64,000 nucleotides of DNA, from assembly GCF_020172085.1 (NCBI RefSeq), contig NZ_JAIVAT010000007.1, positions 248,001 through 312,000 of the forward strand, given 5' to 3'. This stretch comes from Rossellomorea aquimaris. Lineage in GTDB: Bacteria; Bacillota; Bacilli; Bacillales; Bacillaceae_B. Made by a program: the position numbers and the translations under genes. Shown in pieces: positions 9,546-17,959 of the stretch (positions within the stretch are counted from its first letter, which is position 1; every line of letters starts with the position of its first letter). The notes under the pieces are model-generated. The model had not been told where the DNA came from. It did not search any database and saw nothing but the letters and a program-made list of their open reading frames with translations.

Positions 9546-10523
9546 TTATTGCATGTTGACGGTAATATCACCAGAGATGATTTTGTTTTTAGCGTCTTCC
9601 AGTTTTTTTGTTTCTTCCGGTGAAAGACTCACGACACGGATCGGGGCAAGTCCGACACCGTCTTCTTTAAGGCCCAGTTCATAGGCATGCTGAGAAATTT
9701 TTTGTTCATTCATAAGTTCCTCTGTTATGTTGAAAACGGCGTTGTCGATTTTCTTGACCATGGATGTGACGACAGATTTTTCAGCGATGAAATACTGATC
9801 CGAATCGACCCCTCCCGATAAAATGCCTGCTTTCTGAGCAGCTTGGATCGCACCGACACCAGTAAAACCGGCGGCAGGATAAAGAAAGTCGGCGCCCTGT
9901 TTCATTTGCTTCTCAGCGAGGGTCTTCCCTAAACCGGCGTCACCAAAGTTGTTGGCCGTATCTTTTATAATATTAATAGAAGGATTGATATACTTCGCTC
10001 CCTGTATATAGCCTTGTTCAAAGCGCTGTATGACGGGAACATCGGCTCCACTGATGAATCCGATCGTACCTGTCTTTGATTTCATTGCGGCCACCATACC
10101 GAGAAGGAAGCTTCCTTCATGTTCTTTAAACGTAATGGATGTAATATTGTCGAGTTCTGAAATACCGTCGATCAAAAGGAATTTTTGATCGGGATTTTCT
10201 TCTGCAACCTTTTCAAGGGCATCCTGGATGGAGAATCCAAGCCCGATGACAAGTTCATGATCCTGATCGACAAGCTCCTGTAGGGCTCCTTCGAAATCCC
10301 CGTCCGGCGCTTCCCGATAATCAAATATAATCCCCAACTCATCACGGGCACGTTCAAGGCCCCTGAAGGCGGAATCATTAAAAGAACCATCCCCAAGACC
10401 CGTGTCCGAGAGAAGAATCCCGATACTATGCTGCTTTTCTTTGCTGGTTTCTTTCGTCATAGGCGAAGAACACCCTGCCATCACAAGCATGACAAGAAGA
10501 AACATACTCACTATTTTTTTCAA
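9546..10523 (-). CDS. BMP family nucleoside-type substrate-binding lipoprotein
   Basis: Basic membrane protein (Med/TmpC/BmpA) family. These bind purine nucleosides and usually feed an ABC importer. The chosen TTG start at 10523 has GGAGG 7 nt upstream and gives a proper lipoprotein signal LKKIVSMFLLVMLVMAGC with lipobox VMAGC. The longer frame upstream reads through intergenic DNA. Family marks: IGILLSDTGLGDGSFNDSAFRGLERA, then FLLIDGI, FKEHEGSFLLGMVAAM and IQRFEQGYIQGA. No ABC permease genes are nearby; instead a chemoreceptor gene follows. A weak SigD-like -10 (TCCGATAA, 10580-10587) lies upstream. Confidence 0.9.
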   Translation of the reverse strand: MKKIVSMFLLVMLVMAGCSSPMTKETSKEKQHSIGILLSDTGLGDGSFNDSAFRGLERARDELGIIFDYREAPDGDFEGALQELVDQDHELVIGLGFSIQDALEKVAEENPDQKFLLIDGISELDNITSITFKEHEGSFLLGMVAAMKSKTGTIGFISGADVPVIQRFEQGYIQGAKYINPSINIIKDTANNFGDAGLGKTLAEKQMKQGADFLYPAAGFTGVGAIQAAQKAGILSGGVDSDQYFIAEKSVVTSMVKKIDNAVFNITEELMNEQKISQHAYELGLKEDGVGLAPIRVVSLSPEETKKLEDAKNKIISGDITVNMQ

Positions 10524-10696
10524 ACCGTAACCTCCAAAAATAAAAATGATAAGACACTTCACATGTCCGTACCTCTGTATTATCGGAGGGACGGACCTAT
10601 TTTGAAGGGGGGAGGTGAAAAAAGGGAAGAAGGTTGTGATTTTGGTTGATGGGTGTGGATGATAAGGGGGGATCATAGCTCTTGGAGGGGGATAAC

Positions 10697-10826
10697 GGCG
10701 GAATCTGAATTTTAACGGCGGAATTCTGGATATATCGGCGGAAATGGTAATTTAACAGCGGAATTCTGGATATATCGGCGAAATGTCAATTTTAACGGCG
10801 AAATCCCGAATATAACGGCGAACGCC
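10697..10826. repeat. Array A2: GGCGGAA word, exact 20-nt period, seven units
   Basis: GGCG (one AGCG) starts at 10697, 10717, 10737, 10757, 10777, 10797 and 10817, a strict 20-nt step. Each is followed by GAA/AAA and preceded alternately by TTTAAC and ATATC. Only these parts are conserved; the 8-10 nt between them vary. It lies between the BMP gene start and the thioesterase terminator. Confidence 0.92.
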
Positions 10827-10840
10827 GACTTCACCGTACA

Positions 10841-10870
10841 AAAAAAGAGATGCAGAACAAGCATCTCTTT
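10841..10870 (-). terminator. Terminator of the thioesterase gene
   Basis: GAGATGC-agaacaa-GCATCTC with a T-run on the minus strand, just after the stop codon. Confidence 0.88.
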
Positions 10871-10875
10871 CAAAA

Positions 10876-11379
10876 CTAATACGCTTTCCGGAAGAACTCC
10901 GCCAGCTCTTCACTATGTTTCTTTCGTGCTTTACGGTGTTCGGCACGATTTTTGGCTGTTTCGTTCAGCCATTTTTCTTCTTCCGTTTCCGGTACGACTT
11001 CAGGGATGACGGCGGGTTTATTTCCTTCCAGTGCGACAAACGTCAAGAAGGAAATGGCAGCCACATTGGTTTCGCCTGTCAGAAGTACCTCCGATGTCAC
11101 CTTCACACAAATCTCCATCGAACTCCGCCCGGTATAAGTGACGATAGCTTCCAATGTAACGGCGTCACCGACCTTAATGGGCTGAAGGAAGTCGACGGAA
11201 TCAGTGGAAGCCGTTACGACGGGCTTACGGGCATGACGGGTGGCTGCAATCGAGGCCACATCGTCTATATAGGCCATCAGTTTTCCACCAAACAGCGTGC
11301 CGTGATGGTTCGTGTCCGGGGGAAGAACGTGGGTCGTTTTACTCGTTTTCGTTTCTTTCATGGTCTTTTTTTCTCTCAA
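10876..11379 (-). CDS. Acyl-CoA thioesterase, hotdog fold (YkhA-like)
   Basis: Hydrolyses acyl-CoA to free acid and CoA. The active-site strand/helix PPDTNHHGTLFGGKLMAYIDDVAS (residues ~20-43) is the BACH/YkhA signature with the Asn-His-x-Gly and Asp residues, followed by VVTASTDSVDFLQPIKVGD. A TTG at 11379 with GGAAGGTGA six bases upstream is preferred to the GTG at 11388, which overlaps that site. The basic C-terminal tail (about 140-167) is typical of the Bacillus members. Confidence 0.92.
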   Translation of the reverse strand: MREKKTMKETKTSKTTHVLPPDTNHHGTLFGGKLMAYIDDVASIAATRHARKPVVTASTDSVDFLQPIKVGDAVTLEAIVTYTGRSSMEICVKVTSEVLLTGETNVAAISFLTFVALEGNKPAVIPEVVPETEEEKWLNETAKNRAEHRKARKKHSEELAEFFRKAY

Positions 11380-11471
11380 TGGTTTCACCTTCCGTATTCA
11401 ATGTGCAAAAAGGTTGCTACCTTATACTATTCACTAAATGGCACCGGAAGAAACCTAAATGAGAGAAAAAG

Positions 11472-12665
11472 TTATAGAAATATACTAATGATGATGGCTG
11501 TAATAAAGCTCGCAAGCGTTCCTGCAATGATGGCTTTCAAGCTTAGTTTGGATACCATCGGACGTTGGGTAGGCTCTAATGAACCCAATCCGACGATCAG
11601 CTGACCGATGGAAGACAGGTTCGCAAAGTTGCATAACGCCACTGAAAGGATCGCAACCGTTTTGGGTGACAAGTCGTTCATGATTCCTGATAGCTCTTTG
11701 TATGCCACAAACTCATTGACAGACAGCTTGGTTCCGATGATGGAAGCGGCACGGAATGCTTCGTCCATCGGGATGCCGACTAGGAGTGCCAGTGGATAGA
11801 ATACATAACCGAATACCGTTGAAAGACTTGTATCGACTAATCCGAGTAAACCATTTACAGCGGCAAGAATCCCGATGAATGCAATCAGTAGTCCACCGAT
11901 GTTGATGGCCAGTTGCGTTCCACTCAGTGCGCCTTCTGAGATCGCTTCAAATACGTTCGTATGAGTAGTTTTCCCCAATGAAATATCTCCATTGGTTTGG
12001 GATTCTTCTGTTTCAGGCTCGATGATCTTTGAAATGACAAGAGAAACGATGGGAACACTGAACACTGAGAGAAGCAGGAATTTCATGTCGATTCCCATCA
12101 ATGAGTATCCAATCAGGATGGCCCCGCTTGCTGAAGCCGTTCCCCCTACCATGACGGCAAATAGTTCGGAACGGGTCAGCTTCGCTAAGTAAGGCTTGAT
12201 CAATAATGGGGCCTCAGCCAATCCGAGAAACGAATTCCCGATCGCATTAAATGATTCAACCTTCGTCGTGCCAAGGATTTTCCCCAGTCCAATTCCGATA
12301 TATTTAACGAAAAACGGGATGATCCGTAAGTAATAAAGAGCTGAGATCAAAGCTGAAATGAAAATGATCGCGCCTAATACATTGATGGCGAAAACAAATG
12401 AAATATTCGTCCCTTTTTCAAAAAAACCACCAAAAACAAACATGATTCCCTCATTACTGTAATCGATGACTTTCTGGACTCCAAGGGATGCTTTCTTCAA
12501 TACGGTTTGCCCAAAGGGAACCTTTAACACAAAAAGCACAAGCAGAAATTCAAGGCAGATGCCGATGACGATCGTGCGCCATTGAATGGCAGAGCGATTG
12601 CTGCTCAAAAGCCATGCCAGGAATATAACGCCAAGTAACGATAAGATGCCAAACACTAAACTCAC
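11472..12665 (-). CDS. nupG: Concentrative nucleoside transporter, NupC/NupG type
   Basis: CNT family importer of nucleosides driven by cations. It has ~10 hydrophobic segments and the family core GNSFLGLAEAPLLIKPYLAKLTRSELFAVMVGGTASASG, plus the C-terminal ALCNFANLSSIGQLIVGLGSLEP motif. The GTG start has GGAGG nine bases upstream. A guanine-type purine riboswitch with a terminator lies upstream, as in B. subtilis nupG, so guanosine or inosine uptake is the likely role; the symbol is by this analogy. Confidence 0.9.
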   Translation of the reverse strand: MSLVFGILSLLGVIFLAWLLSSNRSAIQWRTIVIGICLEFLLVLFVLKVPFGQTVLKKASLGVQKVIDYSNEGIMFVFGGFFEKGTNISFVFAINVLGAIIFISALISALYYLRIIPFFVKYIGIGLGKILGTTKVESFNAIGNSFLGLAEAPLLIKPYLAKLTRSELFAVMVGGTASASGAILIGYSLMGIDMKFLLLSVFSVPIVSLVISKIIEPETEESQTNGDISLGKTTHTNVFEAISEGALSGTQLAINIGGLLIAFIGILAAVNGLLGLVDTSLSTVFGYVFYPLALLVGIPMDEAFRAASIIGTKLSVNEFVAYKELSGIMNDLSPKTVAILSVALCNFANLSSIGQLIVGLGSLEPTQRPMVSKLSLKAIIAGTLASFITAIIISIFL

Positions 12666-12748
12666 AATACCAATCCTCCAAAAGTGGTTTCTTCACCGAA
12701 TCCTCAGGTGTATGTCGTATGATGTCAGACTTCTTGAAAAATCAAAAT

Positions 12749-12804
12749 AAAAAAGTGCATGAAGACTTTCTCTACTACACATAGGGAAAGTCTCCATACA
12801 CTTC
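12749..12804 (-). terminator. Riboswitch expression-platform terminator
   Basis: Minus strand: GTGTATGGAGACTTTC paired with GAAAGTCTTCATGCAC, then T6. Its left arm AGACTTTCC can instead pair with GGAAAGTCT at the 3' edge of aptamer helix P1, giving an antiterminator. Ligand binding would therefore favour termination. Confidence 0.88.
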
Positions 12805-12826
12805 TAGATCGCATATAGAAAAGACT

Positions 12827-12900
12827 TTCCTTATAGTCCAGCAATTTACGGCTGCCAGGTAGAGACTTATGGTCCATATCACCATAGATATATAAGGAAT
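12827..12900 (-). ncRNA. Purine riboswitch aptamer, guanine type
   Basis: On the minus strand the conserved core is readable: P1 TTCCTTATA, TATGG, AAGTCTCTACC, GGCAGCCGTAAATTGC and GGACTATAAGGAA closing P1. The specificity base after GGA is C (guanine/hypoxanthine) rather than U (adenine). It precedes the nucleoside transporter gene. Confidence 0.95.
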
Positions 12901-12905
12901 TCGTA

Positions 12906-13069
12906 TGAAGTTATTTTCAAAATATGTTCTTTACTTTATCACAGGATGAAAGCCCCCCACAACCGTTTTTTCAAAAAGATAAGGATGGAAAAACGTGGTG
13001 CTTCATAAGAACCATTTTTAACAAAATTCCGAAAATAATAGAGTGCTAGGGAATGGCTGAAATAAAAAA
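12906..13069. other. Gene-free stretch, promoter side of the riboswitch
   Basis: AT-rich; should contain the nupG promoter (minus strand). No reading frame or repeat stands out. Confidence 0.4.
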
Positions 13070-13120
13070 GGGACGGACCTTCATTCCTATGACCAGGTCA
13101 TAGGAATCGAGGTCCGTCCC
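13070..13120. repeat. GGGACGGACC palindrome with nested stem
   Basis: Outer arms GGGACGGACCT (13070-13080) and AGGTCCGTCCC (13110-13120) enclose a second inverted repeat, ATTCCTATGACC and GGTCATAGGAAT, giving a ~23-bp near-continuous stem. It sits just past the DUF2639 mini-gene and on the minus strand ends in CTTTTTT, so it may also terminate that gene. Confidence 0.85.
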
Positions 13121-13127
13121 TCTCATT

Positions 13128-13256
13128 TTATTTAGTGCGTTCTAGTAGATTTGCAAGAACGTGTTTTTTGTAGGATTCGACATAGCGTTCTTCGTAACGG
13201 CGTACGCCTGCTTTTTTTAGCTCTTGTACGTACCAGCCTTTGCTTCCGATATGCAT
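13128..13256 (-). CDS. DUF2639-like mini-protein (YflJ type), 42 residues
   Basis: Very short gene: starts MHIGSKGWYVQELKKAGVRR and ends NLLERTK. The MHxGSKGWYVxELKK opening is that of the small DUF2639 family of Bacilli (B. subtilis YflJ). AAAGGAT stands nine bases before the ATG. The protein is basic and aromatic with no membrane segment; its function is unknown. Confidence 0.85.
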   Translation of the reverse strand: MHIGSKGWYVQELKKAGVRRYEERYVESYKKHVLANLLERTK

Positions 13257-13452
13257 TGAAATAAACATCCTTTCTTTGCGTAGTATTGATTGGAATCTCC
13301 GACTAACTCTTTACGAGCTACGATAAGATTGCTTACGGTTGTACATTGTAACATCTCACTTTTTATGGGGAAAGGGGGTAAACGGAATTTTTCGGATTCA
13401 TCCTTTTCTGAAAATTTCTTAGAAGAAAAATAAAATTTTTTTATAAAAAAAG

Positions 13453-13482
13453 TGATCCAAATATGAACCACCTTCGTTAGCT
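13453..13482 (+). promoter_or_regulatory. Candidate ECF promoter of the secreted-repeat operon
   Basis: TGATCC (13453-13458), 16-nt spacer, CGTTAGCT (13475-13482), the same as the elements before the ECF sigma operon and the anchored-protein gene. It gives a ~150-nt leader to the GTG at 13642. Confidence 0.78.
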
Positions 13483-13529
13483 TGGTGAAAATCGGATGCA
13501 TGGTGGGTTTTTAGAGTGATTATCGAAAA

Positions 13530-13569
13530 GTGTACCAGGTACAATCAATTCTTTTTGTGCCAGGTACAA
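13530..13569. repeat. Two GTACCAGGTAC words in the leader
   Basis: GTGTACCAGGTACAA (13530-13544) and TTGTGCCAGGTACAA (13555-13569), 25 nt apart. Near-palindromic; the same word forms a perfect hairpin at 43131-43170. Together with the GGGACGGACC palindromes this looks like a second REP-like family. Confidence 0.7.
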
Positions 13570-13641
13570 CAGATACGGCACCACCCCCAAAAAAACATTT
13601 CAGCATCCGCTATTTGAATCGGAAGGAGGTGACAAGACGCA

Positions 13642-14817
13642 GTGCAAAAACGCCTAATTCAGGCTTTGCTTTTTCTTGGAGTCATCAGTATTCCAACCTT
13701 TGCTTCAGCAGAGGGAGGGCTTCTCTCTAATGTGACGGATGAAGTCAATACTGTCACTGACACCGCAACAACGACTGTGAATAATGCCGTGTCCGCTCCT
13801 GACGAGGAGAAGGACAAGCCTTCTGAGGATGGTCATCAGTCGAATGGAAATGTCCTTTCCAATACGATTGATTCGGTGGCAAATACGGTCGATGAGACGA
13901 CAGAATCGGTTACAGGCACAGTGAACAACGCAATGGAAACCGTAGGAAACACAGCGAACAAGACCGTTGAGAACACGACAAAGCCAGTTACAGATATCGT
14001 AGGGGACTCAGCGGCTCCTGTAACGGAAACGGTGAACAACACTACCAAGGCCGTTACCAAAACCGTTGAACAAACAACGAAATCTGTAACCGGTACAGTG
14101 GATTCAACGACGAAGACGGTCACCAATACGGTGGAAAAGACAACGAAACCCGTGACCGACGCATTGTCAGATGATGAACCTTTATTGGAAGTAGACCTGT
14201 CAGATGACCCTGAAGTGAAAGTGAATACAGGGGTCGTCGATGTGGAAGTTTCCAAAGATCCACAGGTCAAAGTGGATACCGGTGTAGTCGACGGCGATGT
14301 TTCAAAGGAACCAGCTGTTAAAGTGGGCGCTGAAACAGAAGTGCCCGAGGGGCCTTTGAACGACACAGAGGATGTCGAAATGGAGAGAGAAGAAGTTCAG
14401 GAGGAACCGATCAGAGAAGTTACGGTCGAACCTGATAAGATTTCCAATAAGATAAGCAAAGCAAAAAGACTAAGTAAAACCATACTTACAAAACCGGTTA
14501 AAGTTGAGGAAAAGGAAGCCGTTAAGATGGCAGAACCTAAAAATCTGAACGAACATCCTTTTCCACCCCGTAAAAAGATGGAACCGGTCCTGATGACAAC
14601 TTCAATGAACTCACCAAGTCAGTCTTCCAGTACTGGTGGAATGAGCAGTCAGGTAACAGGATCAACTTCTTTATGGGTTGTGTCGGAGCAGTATGCAACG
14701 GCCGTCTACTTCCAAAAAGCCAATATGTATGAGAAAAAGAATCTCTACTATGATCAGTGGTTAAACGCACCACCGTCCCAACCACCTCAAGATTCTCTTC
14801 TTTTCAAAAGTATATAA
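13642..14817 (+). CDS. Secreted Val/Thr-repeat protein, unknown function
   Basis: GTG start with AAGGAGGTGA nine bases upstream. A signal peptide (1-23, ending ASA) leads into a Thr/Val/Asn-rich region (about 28-178) made of ~11-residue units such as TVNNTTKAVTKTV and TVDSTTKTVTNTV, suggesting an extended amphipathic helix or fibre. Then come three 15-16 residue units of the type DPEVKVNTGVVDVEVSK, an acidic then basic linker, and a Ser-rich, Tyr-rich C-terminus. No sorting signal. It is followed after 33 bp by a second secreted repeat protein, probably one operon behind the ECF-type promoter at 13453. Confidence 0.8.
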   Translation: MQKRLIQALLFLGVISIPTFASAEGGLLSNVTDEVNTVTDTATTTVNNAVSAPDEEKDKPSEDGHQSNGNVLSNTIDSVANTVDETTESVTGTVNNAMETVGNTANKTVENTTKPVTDIVGDSAAPVTETVNNTTKAVTKTVEQTTKSVTGTVDSTTKTVTNTVEKTTKPVTDALSDDEPLLEVDLSDDPEVKVNTGVVDVEVSKDPQVKVDTGVVDGDVSKEPAVKVGAETEVPEGPLNDTEDVEMEREEVQEEPIREVTVEPDKISNKISKAKRLSKTILTKPVKVEEKEAVKMAEPKNLNEHPFPPRKKMEPVLMTTSMNSPSQSSSTGGMSSQVTGSTSLWVVSEQYATAVYFQKANMYEKKNLYYDQWLNAPPSQPPQDSLLFKSI

Positions 14818-14850
14818 ACTTAAAAACTTTTAAAAGGAGAGAAAAATAAA

Positions 14851-16440
14851 ATGAGAAAAAGCGTATTTAGAACATTGGTTATGACAGGTGGATTAGCAGC
14901 AAGTCTTGCTATCGGAGGTCACACAAGCTTAGCGGCAGGGAATGATTCACTGCTAAACAGCAATGATGGATTATTGGAAAACGTCAACATCCTTGATTCC
15001 GAAGATGGTTTATTGAATGGACTTAACATCGGTGGATCAGACAAAGAATCGAGTACGGATGCCAATGCTGATGCAAACGTCGTAAATGAAACGGTTGTAG
15101 ATGAAGAGAATGATTCTGTTACGACTAACAATGGTGCAGAAGCAACTTCAGATGTGAATGCAAACGTTGAAGGAGAAGACGAGTCGGCAAAAGTGAATGC
15201 AGACACAGACGCTGGAGTCATGAATGATACAATGGTGGAAGAAGATTCAGCGACTTCTAAGACTGAAGCTGGAGCATCACAAGATGTCAACGCAGCAGTT
15301 GAAGGAGAAGACGAATCGGCAGAAGTGAATGCAGAAACTGGCGCTGGAGTCATGAACGAAACAATGGTGGAAGAAGATTCAGCTACTTCCAAGACAGAAG
15401 CGGGAGCATCTCAGGATGTCAACGCAGTTGTTGAAGGAGAAGATCAATCGGCAGAAGTGAATGCAGAAACTGACGCTGGGGTCATGAACGAAACAATGGT
15501 AGAAGAAGATTCAGCTACTTCTAAAACAGAAGCGGGAGCATCTCAAGATGTAAATGCAGCAGTTGAAGGAGAAGACGAATCAGCAGAAGTGAATGCTGAT
15601 ACGGACGCTGGAATCATGAACGAAACGATGTACAGTGAAGAAGATGATTCTTTCACATCCATGACTGAAGCAGGAGCATCCCAAGATGTCAACGCAGCGG
15701 TTGAAGGAGAAGACGGATCAGCAGCAGTAAACGCTATGACCGACGCCGGAATCATGAACGAAACAATGTACAATGAAGAAGATGATTCTTATACTTCTAA
15801 GACTTCAGGGAACCTTACTTCTGGTCTGAATGCTTCTGCATCTGATGAAGAGAATGAAGTAATGGCTGATGCTATGACTGATTCCAATGTATGGGTGATG
15901 ACAGAAAGCAGTGAAGAAAACGATTCTTCTAAAACGTCCATCGGTACTGAATCTGCAAATGGTCTAGTACTTGGAACAATGGACAAAGAAGATGGAGATT
16001 CTTCTCAGGTAGAAGCAATGAACGATACTTCTGCCATGACGACGGTTGAAAACAGTGACGACTATTCCAAGTTCGAAGCGAATGCAGCGAACAACCTGAT
16101 GCTTGGTGCAATGACGAACGATGAAGATAACGAATCTGCTGCTACTGTCATGAACGCAGTGGAAGCAGGACTATGGGCTGAATCAATGGATTCTGAAGAA
16201 GAAGAGTATACAAGTGCCGGATTAAATGCGGGTACAGATACTGCTCTTGGATTCTTATCTTCTGACGAGGACAATGAATCTTCTCTTCTATCAAACCTTG
16301 GTGTAAATGCAGATGCAAGCTACACTCAATGGGAAAATGAAGAGTCTTCAGATTCAGAATTCAACCTTGGACTTTCGACAGATCTTGGTCTAAATACAAT
16401 GCTGCAGTCTGACGATGAAGGAATTGATCTAGGACTGTAA
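14851..16440 (+). CDS. Secreted, highly acidic tandem-repeat protein
   Basis: The 529-residue protein has a signal peptide (1-29, ending LAA). The core carries tandem 44-residue units of the pattern DAGVMNETMVEEDSATSK-x-EAGASQDVNAAVEGEDESAEVNAE. Unit starts at DNA level are 15211, 15343, 15475, 15607 and 15745, so 132, 132, 132 and 138 bp. Degenerate units continue to the end. It is very rich in Asp, Glu, Asn and Ala, almost free of Lys/Arg after the signal and lacks Cys. No anchor motif. AAAAGGAGAG precedes the ATG. The chemistry suggests a cation-binding extracellular matrix or surface-coat protein (inference); no known family is recognised. Confidence 0.8.
   Translation: MRKSVFRTLVMTGGLAASLAIGGHTSLAAGNDSLLNSNDGLLENVNILDSEDGLLNGLNIGGSDKESSTDANADANVVNETVVDEENDSVTTNNGAEATSDVNANVEGEDESAKVNADTDAGVMNDTMVEEDSATSKTEAGASQDVNAAVEGEDESAEVNAETGAGVMNETMVEEDSATSKTEAGASQDVNAVVEGEDQSAEVNAETDAGVMNETMVEEDSATSKTEAGASQDVNAAVEGEDESAEVNADTDAGIMNETMYSEEDDSFTSMTEAGASQDVNAAVEGEDGSAAVNAMTDAGIMNETMYNEEDDSYTSKTSGNLTSGLNASASDEENEVMADAMTDSNVWVMTESSEENDSSKTSIGTESANGLVLGTMDKEDGDSSQVEAMNDTSAMTTVENSDDYSKFEANAANNLMLGAMTNDEDNESAATVMNAVEAGLWAESMDSEEEEYTSAGLNAGTDTALGFLSSDEDNESSLLSNLGVNADASYTQWENEESSDSEFNLGLSTDLGLNTMLQSDDEGIDLGL
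15211..15882 (+). repeat. Tandem 132/138-bp coding repeat
   Basis: Four near-identical 132-138 bp units plus a diverging copy inside the acidic secreted protein gene. Recombination between units could change copy number between strains. Confidence 0.9.
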
Positions 16441-16450
16441 TAGAAAAGAA

Positions 16451-16484
16451 AAGGAATGATCCATCGCGGATCATTCCTTTTTTT
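16451..16484 (+). terminator. Terminator, bidirectional
   Basis: AAGGAATGATCC-atcgc-GGATCATTCCTT then T5. It ends the secreted-protein operon and, from the other side, the MFS gene. Confidence 0.92.
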
Positions 16485-17772
16485 AATGAGCAGCTTTCTT
16501 CAGTTCCAAATTTTCTTTCTCAAAACGCTCAAACATGATAAAGAAAAGTCCGGCACTCACAAGAGCTAGAATCGACAAGATGATAAACGTCCAATCATAC
16601 CCTACATAAAGAGACAGGGTGATGGAAAGAGGTGCAATCGTTCTTGCAATCGTAAAACGCAGGCTCGCTGCGGCAAAATACTGACCGCGCATATGCTCTG
16701 GTGCAAGCTTTGATACAAAACTCTGTTGGATACCGGCAGTCATCAACTCTGCAAATGTGAACACCGCCATACTGATCACAAACATCCATACGGAACTCGT
16801 TTGACCAAACATAAAGATCGAAACCGCATAAATGACAGAAGACAGAATGAACACATTACGCTCACGGAATTTTGTGATCCATCGTGTAATGACCACTGTA
16901 AGAAGAGCCACCAGAAATCCATTTTCCGACAGGATCAAACCGAATACCTGCTCACTCACGAGTGTCAAGGACCAATCCCCAAAGCTGAACAGAGTGGCTT
17001 TATCCATCACATCTTTTATATATACAGGAATCAAGAGGTCCAATTGCATAAACGTTTGACCTACCAAAACCCCGGCTAAAATAAACAATAAAAACGTTTT
17101 ATCTTTAAAAATAACGCTGTAATCCTTAAACTGGTCCGTCATCACACTATGCCAAGCTTTCTTTTTTCCTTCTGTGACAAGAAGTTTATTCTTATCATCC
17201 GGCGCCGTTTCCCTCGTCATTTTAAATAAAAGAAGGGCTAATAGCATGCATATAAGTGCGGCTGCGATCAATAATTGAAAGCGGTAATGAACGTAGAAAA
17301 TGCCCCCTAATATCGGTCCGACGACAACAGCGATATTAATGGACGTGTAAAAGACGGCAAACACATGGCTTCGGTCCTTCTCATCCACCACATCGGCCAC
17401 CATGGCTTGACTGGCCGGCCAATAAAATGAGCCAAACACACCAACCAAACTAAAGCAGATAAAGCCGATCATGGCAGAATCGAGCCAAGGTGAACTGGCA
17501 AGTCCAAAGATTAAAAAAGCAAAGCCTTGTCCGAACGCCGAAATGACCATCATCCGCTTACGTCCGAAGCGGTCCGCACAATAGCCTCCCATCAGATTCG
17601 CAACCACGGCGAATACTTGTGAAAGAACTAATAATAAACCTGCCGTCTGCTTTCCAAACGATTCAGTAAAATAAATCGTCAAAAACGGAAAGAACATCCA
17701 GAAGGTAATGTTAATCGCTGCTTCCCCAAACAGCCGGACCTTTAAATTACGGTCCCAATCCCTAATTCTCAT
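16483..17772 (-). CDS. MFS transporter, multidrug-efflux type
   Basis: A 429-residue, 12-span major facilitator. The loop 2-3 signature GGYCADRFGRKRMM and the antiporter-type motif C region in TM5 (SINIAVVVGPILGGIF) point to a proton-driven exporter of the DHA1 group. The central loop (190-220) is charged. GGGGAGGGAATGGG precedes the ATG. Its substrate is unknown. It converges on the secreted-protein operon. Confidence 0.88.
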   Translation of the reverse strand: MRIRDWDRNLKVRLFGEAAINITFWMFFPFLTIYFTESFGKQTAGLLLVLSQVFAVVANLMGGYCADRFGRKRMMVISAFGQGFAFLIFGLASSPWLDSAMIGFICFSLVGVFGSFYWPASQAMVADVVDEKDRSHVFAVFYTSINIAVVVGPILGGIFYVHYRFQLLIAAALICMLLALLLFKMTRETAPDDKNKLLVTEGKKKAWHSVMTDQFKDYSVIFKDKTFLLFILAGVLVGQTFMQLDLLIPVYIKDVMDKATLFSFGDWSLTLVSEQVFGLILSENGFLVALLTVVITRWITKFRERNVFILSSVIYAVSIFMFGQTSSVWMFVISMAVFTFAELMTAGIQQSFVSKLAPEHMRGQYFAAASLRFTIARTIAPLSITLSLYVGYDWTFIILSILALVSAGLFFIMFERFEKENLELKKAAH

Positions 17773-17959
17773 CCCATTCCCTCCCCTTATGAAACTCTAG
17801 ATGAACTAGATTATCATAGCCTGATGGGACAAATTTAACAAGACTCATTTACTGGTATTTGTAAAATATCCACTCAAGAAGGACATGAGTCCAAAGATAC
17901 CAATTTCGATCCTTTGAATACATTGAATGTATGAATGATGAAAGGATTGGTGGACGGAG

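Noticed and set aside
10524-10676. Longer BMP lipoprotein start
   Set aside because: It would bury the lipoprotein signal 50 residues inside the protein; the TTG at 10523 has GGAGG.
13217-13501. 94-codon minus-strand frame
   Set aside because: Overlaps the DUF2639 mini-gene in another frame and the ECF promoter; no ribosome site; AT-rich composition unlike coding DNA.
14919-16274. Long minus-strand frames with Ser/Thr repeats
   Set aside because: Mirror image of the tandem repeats in the acidic secreted protein gene; no start signals.
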